Source: Acidobacteriota bacterium
Lineage (GTDB): Bacteria; Acidobacteriota; Terriglobia; Terriglobales; Acidobacteriaceae
Direction of reading: 5' to 3'
NCBI GenBank assembly: GCA_018268855.1
Contig: JAFDVR010000002.1
Coordinates: 265,392 to 329,391, forward strand
DNA: 64,000 nucleotides
A program made the position numbers and the translations under genes. Below the pieces are notes generated by a model that was not told the origin of the DNA, searched no databases, and saw nothing but the letters and a program-made list of their open reading frames with translations. Shown here in pieces: positions 23,434 to 31,014 of this stretch. Position 1 is the first letter of the stretch, and every line of letters starts with the position of its first letter.

Positions 23434-26331
23434 TTACAGGCGCTCCAACTGGGCAAACTTCTCCACCAGCTTCTTCACGCCATGCTTCTGAAAGTCTACC
23501 GTAATCTTGGCATCGTCGCCGTTTCCTTCGCGGTGGGCGACTACGCCCTCACCGTATTTGGGATGCCGGACACGATTGCCGCGCGACAATCCAGTCTTGC
23601 CGGTGGGTTCGGGAATGTCCATCTTGGGACGCGATGGGGGCCGCGAAACTTTCTGTCCGCCACGCGCGGCGAAGAAGTTCGCAATGTTGTCCATCGACCC
23701 TGAGCCGGATGCCGGAGACACTGTCCCCGATTTGCGATGAGCGCCAAATTGCAGGCCAGATTTTGGTTTTTCTGTCTGGCTATACGTGCCGCTCTGGTCT
23801 TCGTTTTCGTAGGAGTAGTGCCGCTCCCCGCCGAAGTCGTCGCGTTTGCGCGAGCCCCAACGGCTGCCACCGCCGTATCGTGACGAGCCATACGAGTCGT
23901 AGTCGCGACCGCTATTCCATGCCGAGCGATTGTCGGCAGGCGAGCCGAGGTCTTCGACGAGTCGCGAAGGCACTTCTTCCAGAAAGCGCGAAGCAATACT
24001 TGCCTCGGGCATGTCGTTGCCGTAGCGGCGGCGATAGCGTGCGCGCGTGAGGATGAGCGTGTCCATCGCGCGCGTCATGCCTACATAGCAGAGGCGGCGT
24101 TCTTCTTCGAGTCCGGTCGGGTCCTGCAGCGTGCGCGAATGCGGGAACAAGCCCTCTTCCATGCCGCACAAAAATACCAGCGGAAACTCCAGTCCCTTGG
24201 CCGCGTGCAGCGTCATCATGGTCACGCGCGCATCAGCCTTGTACTGGTCCACGTCGCTGACGAGAGCTGCATGATCGAGGAAAGTCGCCAGTGTCTCGCC
24301 GCGCTCCTGCGCATCCTGCGCGGCATTCGCGAGTTCCTTCAGGTTTTCAATGCGGCTGAAGGCTTCGGGCGTGCCTTCTTCTTCCAGTACCTTGATGTAG
24401 CCGGAGCGGTCGTTGAGGAACTTGATCAACTCAGGCAAGGTGGCCGGATCGCCAGGCGCGCGGAAGCCATCGATGCGTGTGGATGTCTCCACTGGAGTGT
24501 CTGCGGGCAAAGGCGCTGCCTGCTTCCTCAGCAGATCAATGCGCTCGCGCGTATTCGCGGAGGAACCTTCGAATGGATTAATCAGAATCGGCGCACTTGG
24601 TTCTTCCGGCGCAGACTCTTCCGAAGCAGTATCAAACGAAAATTCTTCAGGATTGAAGCCGACATCGGCATCTTCAATCTGCGCGTTCTCCGGGGCAATG
24701 GTGCTGATCTCTTCACTCGGTCCGAAGTCGAAACCGAAGTTAAAGCTGGTGTCGAAGCTCGTGGCTGTCGCCGCATCTTCAGCGGACGCGTTTTCTTCAG
24801 GTCCCACAAATTCTGGCGACTCATCCGCCCCAGCAGCATCCGCAGCCAGCGCTTCGGCAAACTGCGAGCCAAGCATCGCGCGCGCATCCAAAATCAATCT
24901 GCGAAAACCAGCAAGCGCCGTGAGCGCACGCGCGGGCAGAAGCTGTTCCTTGATGGCGCGATCGATGGCGTCCCACGTGCTCAGGCCGGTGGTCAGCGCC
25001 ATGCGCTCCAGCGTCTCCATCGTCGTTTTGCCGATGCCGCGCGCGGGCGAATTGATCACTCGTTGCAGCGCAATCGAGTCGTTCGGATTGGCGACCAGCT
25101 TCAGGTAGCTGAGCATGTCCTTCACTTCCGCGCGCTCGTAGAACGAGAAGCCGCCCACCATCGTGTACTGAATCTGATACCGCCGCAGCGCCTCTTCCAC
25201 CAGTCGCGACTGCGAGTTGGTGCGATACAGCACCGCGCATCGCGGCGAGTCTTCCTTCTGCCCGGCCTCGCGCAGATACTGCTGCACGCGGTCAGCAATA
25301 AACAACGCTTCGTTCTCGCCATCGGGGGCTTCGTAGTAGCCGATGAGCGATCCGCCCTCGCGCGTGGTGAAAAGCGTTTTGCCTTTGCGCTGCGTGTTGT
25401 TGGCGACGACGGCACCAGCGCCCTCCAGGATGACCTGCGTCGAGCGGTAGTTCTGCTCCAGCCGGATGACCTTCGTGTCTGGAAAATCTTTTTCAAACTC
25501 AAGAATGTTCTTGATGTCCGCGCCGCGCCACGAGTAGATGGACTGGTCCTCATCACCCACCACGCACACATTGCCGTGGTCGCCGCCGAGCAGCTTCATC
25601 AACTCATACTGCGGTCGGTTCGTGTCCTGGTACTCGTCAATCAGGATGTAGCGGAATTTGCGGTTATACCGCTCGCGTACCTCCGCAGAAGACTTCAGCA
25701 GCCGCACCGTCTCCAGCAGCAGATCATCGAAGTCCATCGCGTTATTTTTAGCCAGCTCTTTCCGGTACGCCTCATAGATGTGCGCGATCTTCTCCTCCAT
25801 GGGATTGGTGGAGTTCAGGAAATACTCTTGCGGATCGAGCATGTGGTTCTTGGCCCAGGAGATGCGGCCCAGCACAACGCGCGGCTTCAACTGCTTGTCG
25901 TCGATGCCCATGCGCTTCATCGCCTGCTTCACGACCGCCTGCTGATCGCTCTCATCGTAGATGGCGAAAGATTTCGTCAGGCCAACACCGTTCAGGCGTA
26001 GCGCTTCCACATCGCGCCGCAGTATGCGTACACAAAGCGAGTGGAAGGTTGAGATCAGCGGCTTGCTCAGCGTGGAGTGCCCAATCAGCGCCGAGACGCG
26101 CTCCTCCATCTCTTTCGCAGCTTTGTTAGTAAAGGTCACGGCGAGAATGTTGTCCGGCGCAACGCCGCGTTGATCAATCAGATACGCGATGCGGTGCGTG
26201 ATGACACGCGTCTTGCCCGAACCGGCGCCGGCCAACAGCAACACCGCGCCATCCACCTGCTCCACGCCGGCGCGCTGTTGCGGATTCAATTTGTCCAGAA
26301 GATGCTGCACCGAAGAAGAACCTGCCCTCAT
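23434..26331 (-). CDS. UvrD/PcrA-type ATP-dependent DNA helicase with acidic insert
   Basis: A superfamily 1A 3'-5' helicase that would unwind DNA in repair and remove obstacles during transcription and replication. Walker A is GAGSGKT (35-41), motif II is DEYQDTN (232-238), motif III is GDEDQSIYSWRG, motif IV is LEQNYRST, motif V is MTLHAAKGLEFP, and motif VI is YVGMTRA. The C-terminus (about 915-965) matches the Tudor-like RNA-polymerase-binding tail of PcrA. At 965 aa it is about 200 longer than typical UvrD (720-780). About 135 extra residues (498-632) are acidic, Ser/Ala/Phe-rich and probably disordered, between domain 2B segments. ATG 26331 starts the family N-terminus; an upstream TTG at 26364 would add 11 residues. 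Confidence 0.88.
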   Translation of the reverse strand: MRAGSSSVQHLLDKLNPQQRAGVEQVDGAVLLLAGAGSGKTRVITHRIAYLIDQRGVAPDNILAVTFTNKAAKEMEERVSALIGHSTLSKPLISTFHSLCVRILRRDVEALRLNGVGLTKSFAIYDESDQQAVVKQAMKRMGIDDKQLKPRVVLGRISWAKNHMLDPQEYFLNSTNPMEEKIAHIYEAYRKELAKNNAMDFDDLLLETVRLLKSSAEVRERYNRKFRYILIDEYQDTNRPQYELMKLLGGDHGNVCVVGDEDQSIYSWRGADIKNILEFEKDFPDTKVIRLEQNYRSTQVILEGAGAVVANNTQRKGKTLFTTREGGSLIGYYEAPDGENEALFIADRVQQYLREAGQKEDSPRCAVLYRTNSQSRLVEEALRRYQIQYTMVGGFSFYERAEVKDMLSYLKLVANPNDSIALQRVINSPARGIGKTTMETLERMALTTGLSTWDAIDRAIKEQLLPARALTALAGFRRLILDARAMLGSQFAEALAADAAGADESPEFVGPEENASAEDAATATSFDTSFNFGFDFGPSEEISTIAPENAQIEDADVGFNPEEFSFDTASEESAPEEPSAPILINPFEGSSANTRERIDLLRKQAAPLPADTPVETSTRIDGFRAPGDPATLPELIKFLNDRSGYIKVLEEEGTPEAFSRIENLKELANAAQDAQERGETLATFLDHAALVSDVDQYKADARVTMMTLHAAKGLEFPLVFLCGMEEGLFPHSRTLQDPTGLEEERRLCYVGMTRAMDTLILTRARYRRRYGNDMPEASIASRFLEEVPSRLVEDLGSPADNRSAWNSGRDYDSYGSSRYGGGSRWGSRKRDDFGGERHYSYENEDQSGTYSQTEKPKSGLQFGAHRKSGTVSPASGSGSMDNIANFFAARGGQKVSRPPSRPKMDIPEPTGKTGLSRGNRVRHPKYGEGVVAHREGNGDDAKITVDFQKHGVKKLVEKFAQLERL

Positions 26332-26434
26332 CTGTAAGTTTACTTCCCGTCTCTCGACAGCCAATGTGGAGAACGGTTAGCAGGACCGGGCCAAAAAGTT
26401 TTTAGAGAAGTCGCAAATTTTTTTCAAAAAAGTT

Positions 26435-26462
26435 GGAACCGAAGGGAACCTGCCTCCGTAAT
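26435..26462 (+). promoter_or_regulatory. Candidate ECF sigma-factor promoter
   Basis: GGAACC at 26435-26440 and CGTAAT at 26457-26462 are 16 bp apart, the layout of many extracytoplasmic-function sigma promoters. A second GGAACC begins at 26445. It points toward the small secreted protein at 26548. No ECF sigma gene is in the window, so the regulator is unknown. Confidence 0.4.
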
Positions 26463-26547
26463 CCTCTCTGCGTAACGAAGCCGCACAGAGGACGCTCCGG
26501 TGATGACCTCGTTGCAACCCCAAAAAAATTTTCGGAGAAGGAACATC

Positions 26548-26886
26548 ATGATTCGCCATATCGCAACTCGCGCAACCCTCGCCGCCCTCGTTACTGTTCT
26601 GCCTCTGACGGGCTTTGCAGCAACTCCTACCGCCAGCGTGCCGGCCGCGGCCTCGCTCAAGGTGAAGGGCGGAGTCAAACTCACCCTCAAGAACAACTCC
26701 GGTGTGGCACGCGCCGTAAAGATCGGCGACACCACCGTGACCATGCAGCCGAATGAACAACTCTCCATCCAGGTTCCCGTCAACACCGTCATCACCGCAG
26801 TGGGCGACGCCGGTAACCACAAGGACGGCGACAAGCTCGTCACCGTGACCAAGGACATCAGCGGCACCACCATGTCCTTCAGCTAA
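26548..26886 (+). CDS. Small secreted protein of unknown function (112 aa)
   Basis: I do not recognise a family. GGAGAAGGAA just upstream sets the ATG at 26548. A signal peptide (about 1-24, LAALVTVLPLTGFAA) is followed by an Ala/Pro/Thr linker. A beta-rich domain of about 80 residues with Lys/Gly/Thr/Val repeats (VKGGVKLTLKNNSG, VKIGDTTVTMQPNEQL) resembles a small beta-sandwich. It carries its own terminator (26927-26966) and a possible ECF promoter, so it is a stand-alone transcription unit, perhaps an envelope-stress or matrix protein (inference). Confidence 0.65.
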   Translation: MIRHIATRATLAALVTVLPLTGFAATPTASVPAAASLKVKGGVKLTLKNNSGVARAVKIGDTTVTMQPNEQLSIQVPVNTVITAVGDAGNHKDGDKLVTVTKDISGTTMSFS

Positions 26887-26926
26887 ACCCACAGACGCAT
26901 CCTTCAAGCTCACGATCTTGGGAAGT

Positions 26927-26966
26927 CGCGGACCTTACTCGCCAAGGAGTTTGGTCCGCGCATTTT
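26927..26966 (+). terminator. Intrinsic terminator of the small secreted protein gene
   Basis: An outer 8-bp stem CGCGGACC/GGTCCGCG (26927-26934 and 26953-26960) holds an inner ACTC/GAGT stem, and the run CATTTTTATG follows. It closes the monocistronic unit 26548-26886. Confidence 0.75.
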
Positions 26967-27035
26967 TATGTGGACCATGCGGGAAATGCATGGAGCAGAC
27001 TTGCGAACCCGCTGCGGCGCTGCTCTCCTTAAGGC

Positions 27036-27590
27036 ATGCCTCTCGAATCCATCTGCATCTTCTGCGCCTCTGCCTTCGGCAACGACCCCGCATTCCTCTC
27101 CGCTGCAAACCAGACGGGCACTCTCCTCGCGCAGCGCAACATCGCCCTCATCTATGGAGGTGCGAAGGTCGGCTTGATGGGTGCAGTCGCTGACAGCGCA
27201 TTGAACGCCGGCGGACAGGTCCTCGGCGTGATCCCGGTCATCCTTGTCGATCTGGAAGTAGCGCACAACGGATGCAGCCAACTGCACGTCGTCAAATCCA
27301 TGCACGAACGCAAAGCGCTCATGGGAGAAAAAGCAGACGCCTTCCTCATCCTGCCCGGTGGCTTCGGCACGTTTGAAGAATTGTTTGAAGTCCTGGCATG
27401 GCAGTCGCTCAAGATCCACAACAAGCCCGTCTGCCTGCTCAACATCAATGGCTTCTACGACGGCATGCTCAGTTTCCTGGATCACTGCGTGCAGCAAGGC
27501 GTGCTCAAACAGAAAGCGCGTGACCGCGTCCTCGTAGCCTCCACGCCAGAAGAGGCACTTGCGCTGCTGGAACAGGCCAGCGCACGGTAG
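27036..27590 (+). CDS. LOG-family nucleotide phosphoribohydrolase (TIGR00730)
   Basis: A 184-aa Rossmann-fold protein of the Lonely Guy family, which cleaves the ribose-phosphate from nucleotide monophosphates (AMP-like or cytokinin ribotides). The signature PGGFGTFEE is present with upstream IYGGAKVGLMGAVADSAL and the dimer-forming SMHERKALM. The catalytic Glu of the PGGxGTxxE motif is intact. The gene has no close partner upstream; 65 bp downstream an Old Yellow Enzyme gene begins in the same direction. Confidence 0.85.
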   Translation: MPLESICIFCASAFGNDPAFLSAANQTGTLLAQRNIALIYGGAKVGLMGAVADSALNAGGQVLGVIPVILVDLEVAHNGCSQLHVVKSMHERKALMGEKADAFLILPGGFGTFEELFEVLAWQSLKIHNKPVCLLNINGFYDGMLSFLDHCVQQGVLKQKARDRVLVASTPEEALALLEQASAR

Positions 27591-27655
27591 CGCTGCATCG
27601 TTCGTTCGCGCGACTTCATCCAATCGCGAGTAACTGGATTGGAGAAACGCGCAAC

Positions 27656-28705
27656 ATGCCCACGCTGTTTGACCCCATTCGCATCGGCGATCTCGATCTG
27701 CCCAACCGCATCTTCATGGCTCCGCTCACACGCCTTCGCGGCACGGTGGACAACATTCCGCAGCCGCCGATGGAGGAGTACTACCGGCAGCGCGCGGGTG
27801 CAGGCCTCATCATCACGGAGGGCACGCCGGTCGACCCCATGGGCGTGGGCTACGCCCAGGTGCCGGGCATCTGGTCAGACGCGCAGGTGGAAGCGTGGAA
27901 GCCCATCACCGAAGCCGTACATCAGGCCGGTGGGCACATCTTTATGCAGATTTGGCACGTCGGACGCATCTCGCATTCCATGTTTCTCAATGGACGCCAG
28001 CCGGTTGCACCGAGCGCCGTCCGTCCTGCAGGTCATGTGAGCCACGTCCGCCCGATTACGGAGTTTGAAACCCCGCGCGCGCTTGAGACGGCTGAAGTGG
28101 AACAGGTGATCGAGCAGTTTGGCCGCGGTGCAGCGAATGCAAAGCGCGCCGGATTCGACGGTGTGGAACTGCACGGAGCGAATGGATATCTCCTCGATCA
28201 GTTTCTGCAAACAAAGACGAACCATCGCACCGATCAATACGGCGGCATCGTAGAAAATCGTGCGCGCTTGATGCTCGCATGCGCCGATGCGGCCATTGAG
28301 GTCTTCGGCGCGAATCGTGTTGGCATGCATCTGGCCCCGCGCAGCGATTCGCACGATATAGGCGATGCCAACCCGGCTGAAACTTTTGGTTACGTTGCGC
28401 GCGAACTCGGCAAGCGCAAGATTGCTTTCATTATGGCGCGAGAAGCAGTTGGCCCGGACAGCCTCGGTCCTTCCCTAAAGCAGGCCTTCGGCGGATCGTA
28501 TGTTGCGAATGAACGCCTCACGTACGAGCAGGCCGAATCGCTTGTCGAGAAGGATGATGCGGATGCCGTAGCCTTCGGCAGGCTTTTCATCGCGAACCCA
28601 GATCTGCCGGAACGTCTGCGCAAACGCGCTCCACTCAACGAGCCACGGCCCGAGCATTTCTACACACATGGTGCTGAGGGATACATCGACTATCCAACGT
28701 TGTAA
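27656..28705 (+). CDS. Old Yellow Enzyme family FMN oxidoreductase (alkene reductase)
   Basis: A 349-aa TIM-barrel flavoenzyme of the NemA/OYE class that reduces activated C=C bonds (enones, nitroalkenes) with NAD(P)H. Motifs include MAPLTRLRG at the N-terminus, the IWHVGRISH segment, the substrate-side GFDGVELHGANGYLLDQFLQ with the usual His-Asn pair, and FGRLFIANPDLPERL near the end. It ends 5 bp short of the convergent acyl carrier protein gene. Physiological electron acceptor unknown; such enzymes often detoxify electrophiles. Confidence 0.88.
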   Translation: MPTLFDPIRIGDLDLPNRIFMAPLTRLRGTVDNIPQPPMEEYYRQRAGAGLIITEGTPVDPMGVGYAQVPGIWSDAQVEAWKPITEAVHQAGGHIFMQIWHVGRISHSMFLNGRQPVAPSAVRPAGHVSHVRPITEFETPRALETAEVEQVIEQFGRGAANAKRAGFDGVELHGANGYLLDQFLQTKTNHRTDQYGGIVENRARLMLACADAAIEVFGANRVGMHLAPRSDSHDIGDANPAETFGYVARELGKRKIAFIMAREAVGPDSLGPSLKQAFGGSYVANERLTYEQAESLVEKDDADAVAFGRLFIANPDLPERLRKRAPLNEPRPEHFYTHGAEGYIDYPTL

Positions 28706-28710
28706 AAAAG

Positions 28711-28965
28711 CTATCGTCCGGTCGCAGCCAGCTTTTTGCGAATGAGATCGACGAGATGGCCCACGTTCTGCATGCCTTCCAGTTCCGCAGTTTGGAACTT
28801 GATGCCAAAGCGCTGTTCCACGGCCACGATCAGGTTGATGTGGTTGAAACTGTCCCACTCTTCCACGTCATTGGCGGTCAGGTCAGGGCGTAGAACGAGC
28901 TTGTCGTCGTCCAGCACATCGCGAAAAATCTCGGTCAATTCTGCGTAAATCTGCTCGTCCTGCAT
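28711..28965 (-). CDS. Standalone acyl carrier protein (FkbH-associated type)
   Basis: An 84-aa four-helix carrier protein with the phosphopantetheine-site motif VEEWDSFNHINL (Ser in DSF) and the following GIKFQTAELE. The DSFNHINLI pattern is typical of ACPs found beside FkbH-like HAD proteins and not of the fatty-acid AcpP (DSLDTVE). It is the last of a run of minus-strand genes 21 bp after a channel-like gene, so it may be co-transcribed with the trehalose/GlgE operon. An FkbH-like gene with no adjacent ACP lies at 8858-10753, which makes this a candidate partner. Confidence 0.85.
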   Translation of the reverse strand: MQDEQIYAELTEIFRDVLDDDKLVLRPDLTANDVEEWDSFNHINLIVAVEQRFGIKFQTAELEGMQNVGHLVDLIRKKLAATGR

Positions 28966-28986
28966 GGCTGACTCGATTATACGAAC

Positions 28987-29721
28987 TTAGAAGTGACGCA
29001 GCGTGCGTGGCCGCTCTTCGCTCGCAGCGCGTTCCGCAGGAGAGGTATTGAGGTCCGTTGCTGTCTTCTCCAGCGAACGCGAAACGATATCGCGCGAACC
29101 CAGGCCGATGGCGAGCGAAAGTGTCAGCACAATGCCGCCGAACAGAATCCCAAAGGCCAACTCCACCACCGATCCGCCAATGCCAAGGTTGTTGAGCACC
29201 AGCGCGCCGGTAAAGACGAGCACCATCCACTTCACACCCAGCGACAACGCACGCGCATACTGCATACGCGCATTCACCGCGCTGATGAGTACGCCACGCG
29301 CAAGAAAGCGCGCGATCACGTTACCGACAAGGAAGATCACAATCGCGCCAACCGAGTGCGCAACATAGGGCAGGATGAAACCGGAGATGCGGAAGCGGCC
29401 ATCATACGCAGCATCGAAGCCGAAGATGCCGACGGTCAGGCCAAGCAGCACGCATCCCCAAAAGACGAGCCGCGTCATCAGCAACGTGGGGCTGTGCGAG
29501 GGTGACCAGTCAGCAACGCCGGCAGAGTTCTCGCGGCCAATGTGCTCGTCAAACCGCACGCGCAGCAGGAACCTGCGGACGACCCAGGCCAGTCCCGCGC
29601 CCAGCAGCGCAAACAGAACAACCGCTAGCAGCAGCACGACCACGCCGGGCACAAAGGCGGCCATCGTGGCGAGCACGCGCTTCAGCGATTCGAAGAGTGC
29701 GTCATGTACCTGTGAAAACAT
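28987..29721 (-). CDS. Membrane protein with mechanosensitive-channel-type TM helices
   Basis: A 244-aa inner-membrane protein with about five hydrophobic segments. The final conserved helix AFGILFGGIVLTLSLAIGLGSRD matches the TM-helix repeat family that precedes or replaces the pore of small mechanosensitive channels. The cytoplasmic MscS beta-domain and vestibule are missing, so gating and conduction cannot be assumed. It lies 30 bp after a glycosyltransferase gene in the trehalose/GlgE operon, a position that suits solute release or osmotic sensing (inference). Confidence 0.65.
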   Translation of the reverse strand: MFSQVHDALFESLKRVLATMAAFVPGVVVLLLAVVLFALLGAGLAWVVRRFLLRVRFDEHIGRENSAGVADWSPSHSPTLLMTRLVFWGCVLLGLTVGIFGFDAAYDGRFRISGFILPYVAHSVGAIVIFLVGNVIARFLARGVLISAVNARMQYARALSLGVKWMVLVFTGALVLNNLGIGGSVVELAFGILFGGIVLTLSLAIGLGSRDIVSRSLEKTATDLNTSPAERAASEERPRTLRHF

Positions 29722-29751
29722 CAGTCCCGTTCCTCTCTCACGTTCTTGGTG

Positions 29752-31014
29752 TTACGGGTTAAACCGGTCGGGCCAGCGCCAGCGCGAAACCAGGTAAGGC
29801 TTGTCCGCCTCAAAAGCCAATGCCAGCGCCTCCACATGCTTCTTCGCATCGTCGGGCGTATCGCACTCCAGCACATACGTGGCCACCCATGCCAGATACA
29901 GCGGCGTCAGCGCGCCCAGCAGGTGTCCGCGATTGATCGTACGCAACCTGTGCGCCAGAAGAAAGTCGTACACCACGCGCACCCACAGCGCGTTCGACAT
30001 GCGGAAGTTCTCCACTGGCATCAACGACAGCTTCTTCAATCCGAGCAGCGAGTTAGGCGGAAGCACCAGCGCCCAGATCTCATGCAGATTGCCGTAACCC
30101 AGGCGGAAGCTGTCGATCAGCGTATTTGCCTCCGCTTTATCCGGTGCACCCTTGTTCGCTGTGATTGCTGCATTCTGTCCAATGTGTTTCACTTCCAGCA
30201 ACGGGCGCGTGCGTTGCCAGAACTGCGCCTTGCTCTCCACATCCGAGAAGATCGAGCTTCCAATCAGCGCGATAATGCCGTTCAGATCGATGTCGCCGCG
30301 CTGCAAGTCGGGCCTGCGCGCCGAAGCCACTTCAGCCAGCGAAAATCCTGCGGCAGCAGCCTCTGCAATGGGCCACATCAGCGCACCGGGAAGTGCTTTG
30401 GCAGCAGCCTGCCCCATGCGCTCACACATACGCGCAGACATTGCCAGATCCACCGGCAATGGCATACGAACATTTGCGCCGTAGATAGAGCGTGTCAACG
30501 GATAAATAAGCGCACTATTCAGCAGAGCTTCGTCGATCTCCGTTTCATAGCAGGGAACAGCAAGGTCCGCCTGCCCGCGCAATACGGTGTCGATCATGGC
30601 CAGCAGCGTGTCCGGCGCAACGTCCTGCGCCTCCGCGCCCAGCATCAGGCAGCAGGTGCACTGGTGCTCCACCATCAGGTCCCGCGCCACACGATAGTCC
30701 GCCGCAGTTTGCAGCCACATGGTGCGCGCATCGCTCGCAGGTGTATACGCAACGGAGCGAACCAAATCATTGCGCAGACGCTCTTCCGGCATGGAAGGCA
30801 ACGCCGGATGCGCCAGCAAAATTGGCGAGGCTCCATTCGGCCCATCCGCAAGACGTGCATGCAGAGCTTCCAGCAACGGAACGATAACACGGAAGCCCGT
30901 AGTCGATCCTGGTTCGGCAAACGTGGGCCCCAGGCAGACCAGCACCTGCGCGGCAACGCGCTCTTCTCTGGCCTGTGGCATCTGCATCGGTGCCGGCATT
31001 TCAACGCTTGCCAT
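29752..31014 (-). CDS. Putative GT-A-type glycosyltransferase in the trehalose operon
   Basis: A 420-aa protein resembling glucosyl-/mannosyl-glycerate synthase-type (GT81/GT78-like) enzymes in layout. Early beta-alpha units are followed by a segment [30 protein letters not shown], then [17 protein letters not shown] (where such enzymes read PLGGD and so on), and a helical C-terminal part. The usual metal-binding DxD is not seen; the corresponding stretch reads [12 protein letters not shown]. It could therefore be metal-independent or non-catalytic. The gene overlaps the treS stop by 14 bp, so translation is coupled. A role in making a compatible solute beside trehalose is inference. Confidence 0.55.
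   Translation of the reverse strand: MASVEMPAPMQMPQAREERVAAQVLVCLGPTFAEPGSTTGFRVIVPLLEALHARLADGPNGASPILLAHPALPSMPEERLRNDLVRSVAYTPASDARTMWLQTAADYRVARDLMVEHQCTCCLMLGAEAQDVAPDTLLAMIDTVLRGQADLAVPCYETEIDEALLNSALIYPLTRSIYGANVRMPLPVDLAMSARMCERMGQAAAKALPGALMWPIAEAAAAGFSLAEVASARRPDLQRGDIDLNGIIALIGSSIFSDVESKAQFWQRTRPLLEVKHIGQNAAITANKGAPDKAEANTLIDSFRLGYGNLHEIWALVLPPNSLLGLKKLSLMPVENFRMSNALWVRVVYDFLLAHRLRTINRGHLLGALTPLYLAWVATYVLECDTPDDAKKHVEALALAFEADKPYLVSRWRWPDRFNP

Noticed and set aside
24139..26001. A 620-codon open frame on the plus strand
   Set aside because: It lies wholly antisense to the conserved UvrD-like gene, lacks a ribosome site and family motifs, and is typical of high-GC third-position shadows.
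28706..28738. AAAAAGCT/AGCTTTTT inverted repeat as a terminator between convergent genes
   Set aside because: The right arm is within the ACP coding sequence, and the stem is AT-rich with a long interior; may aid termination but not called.
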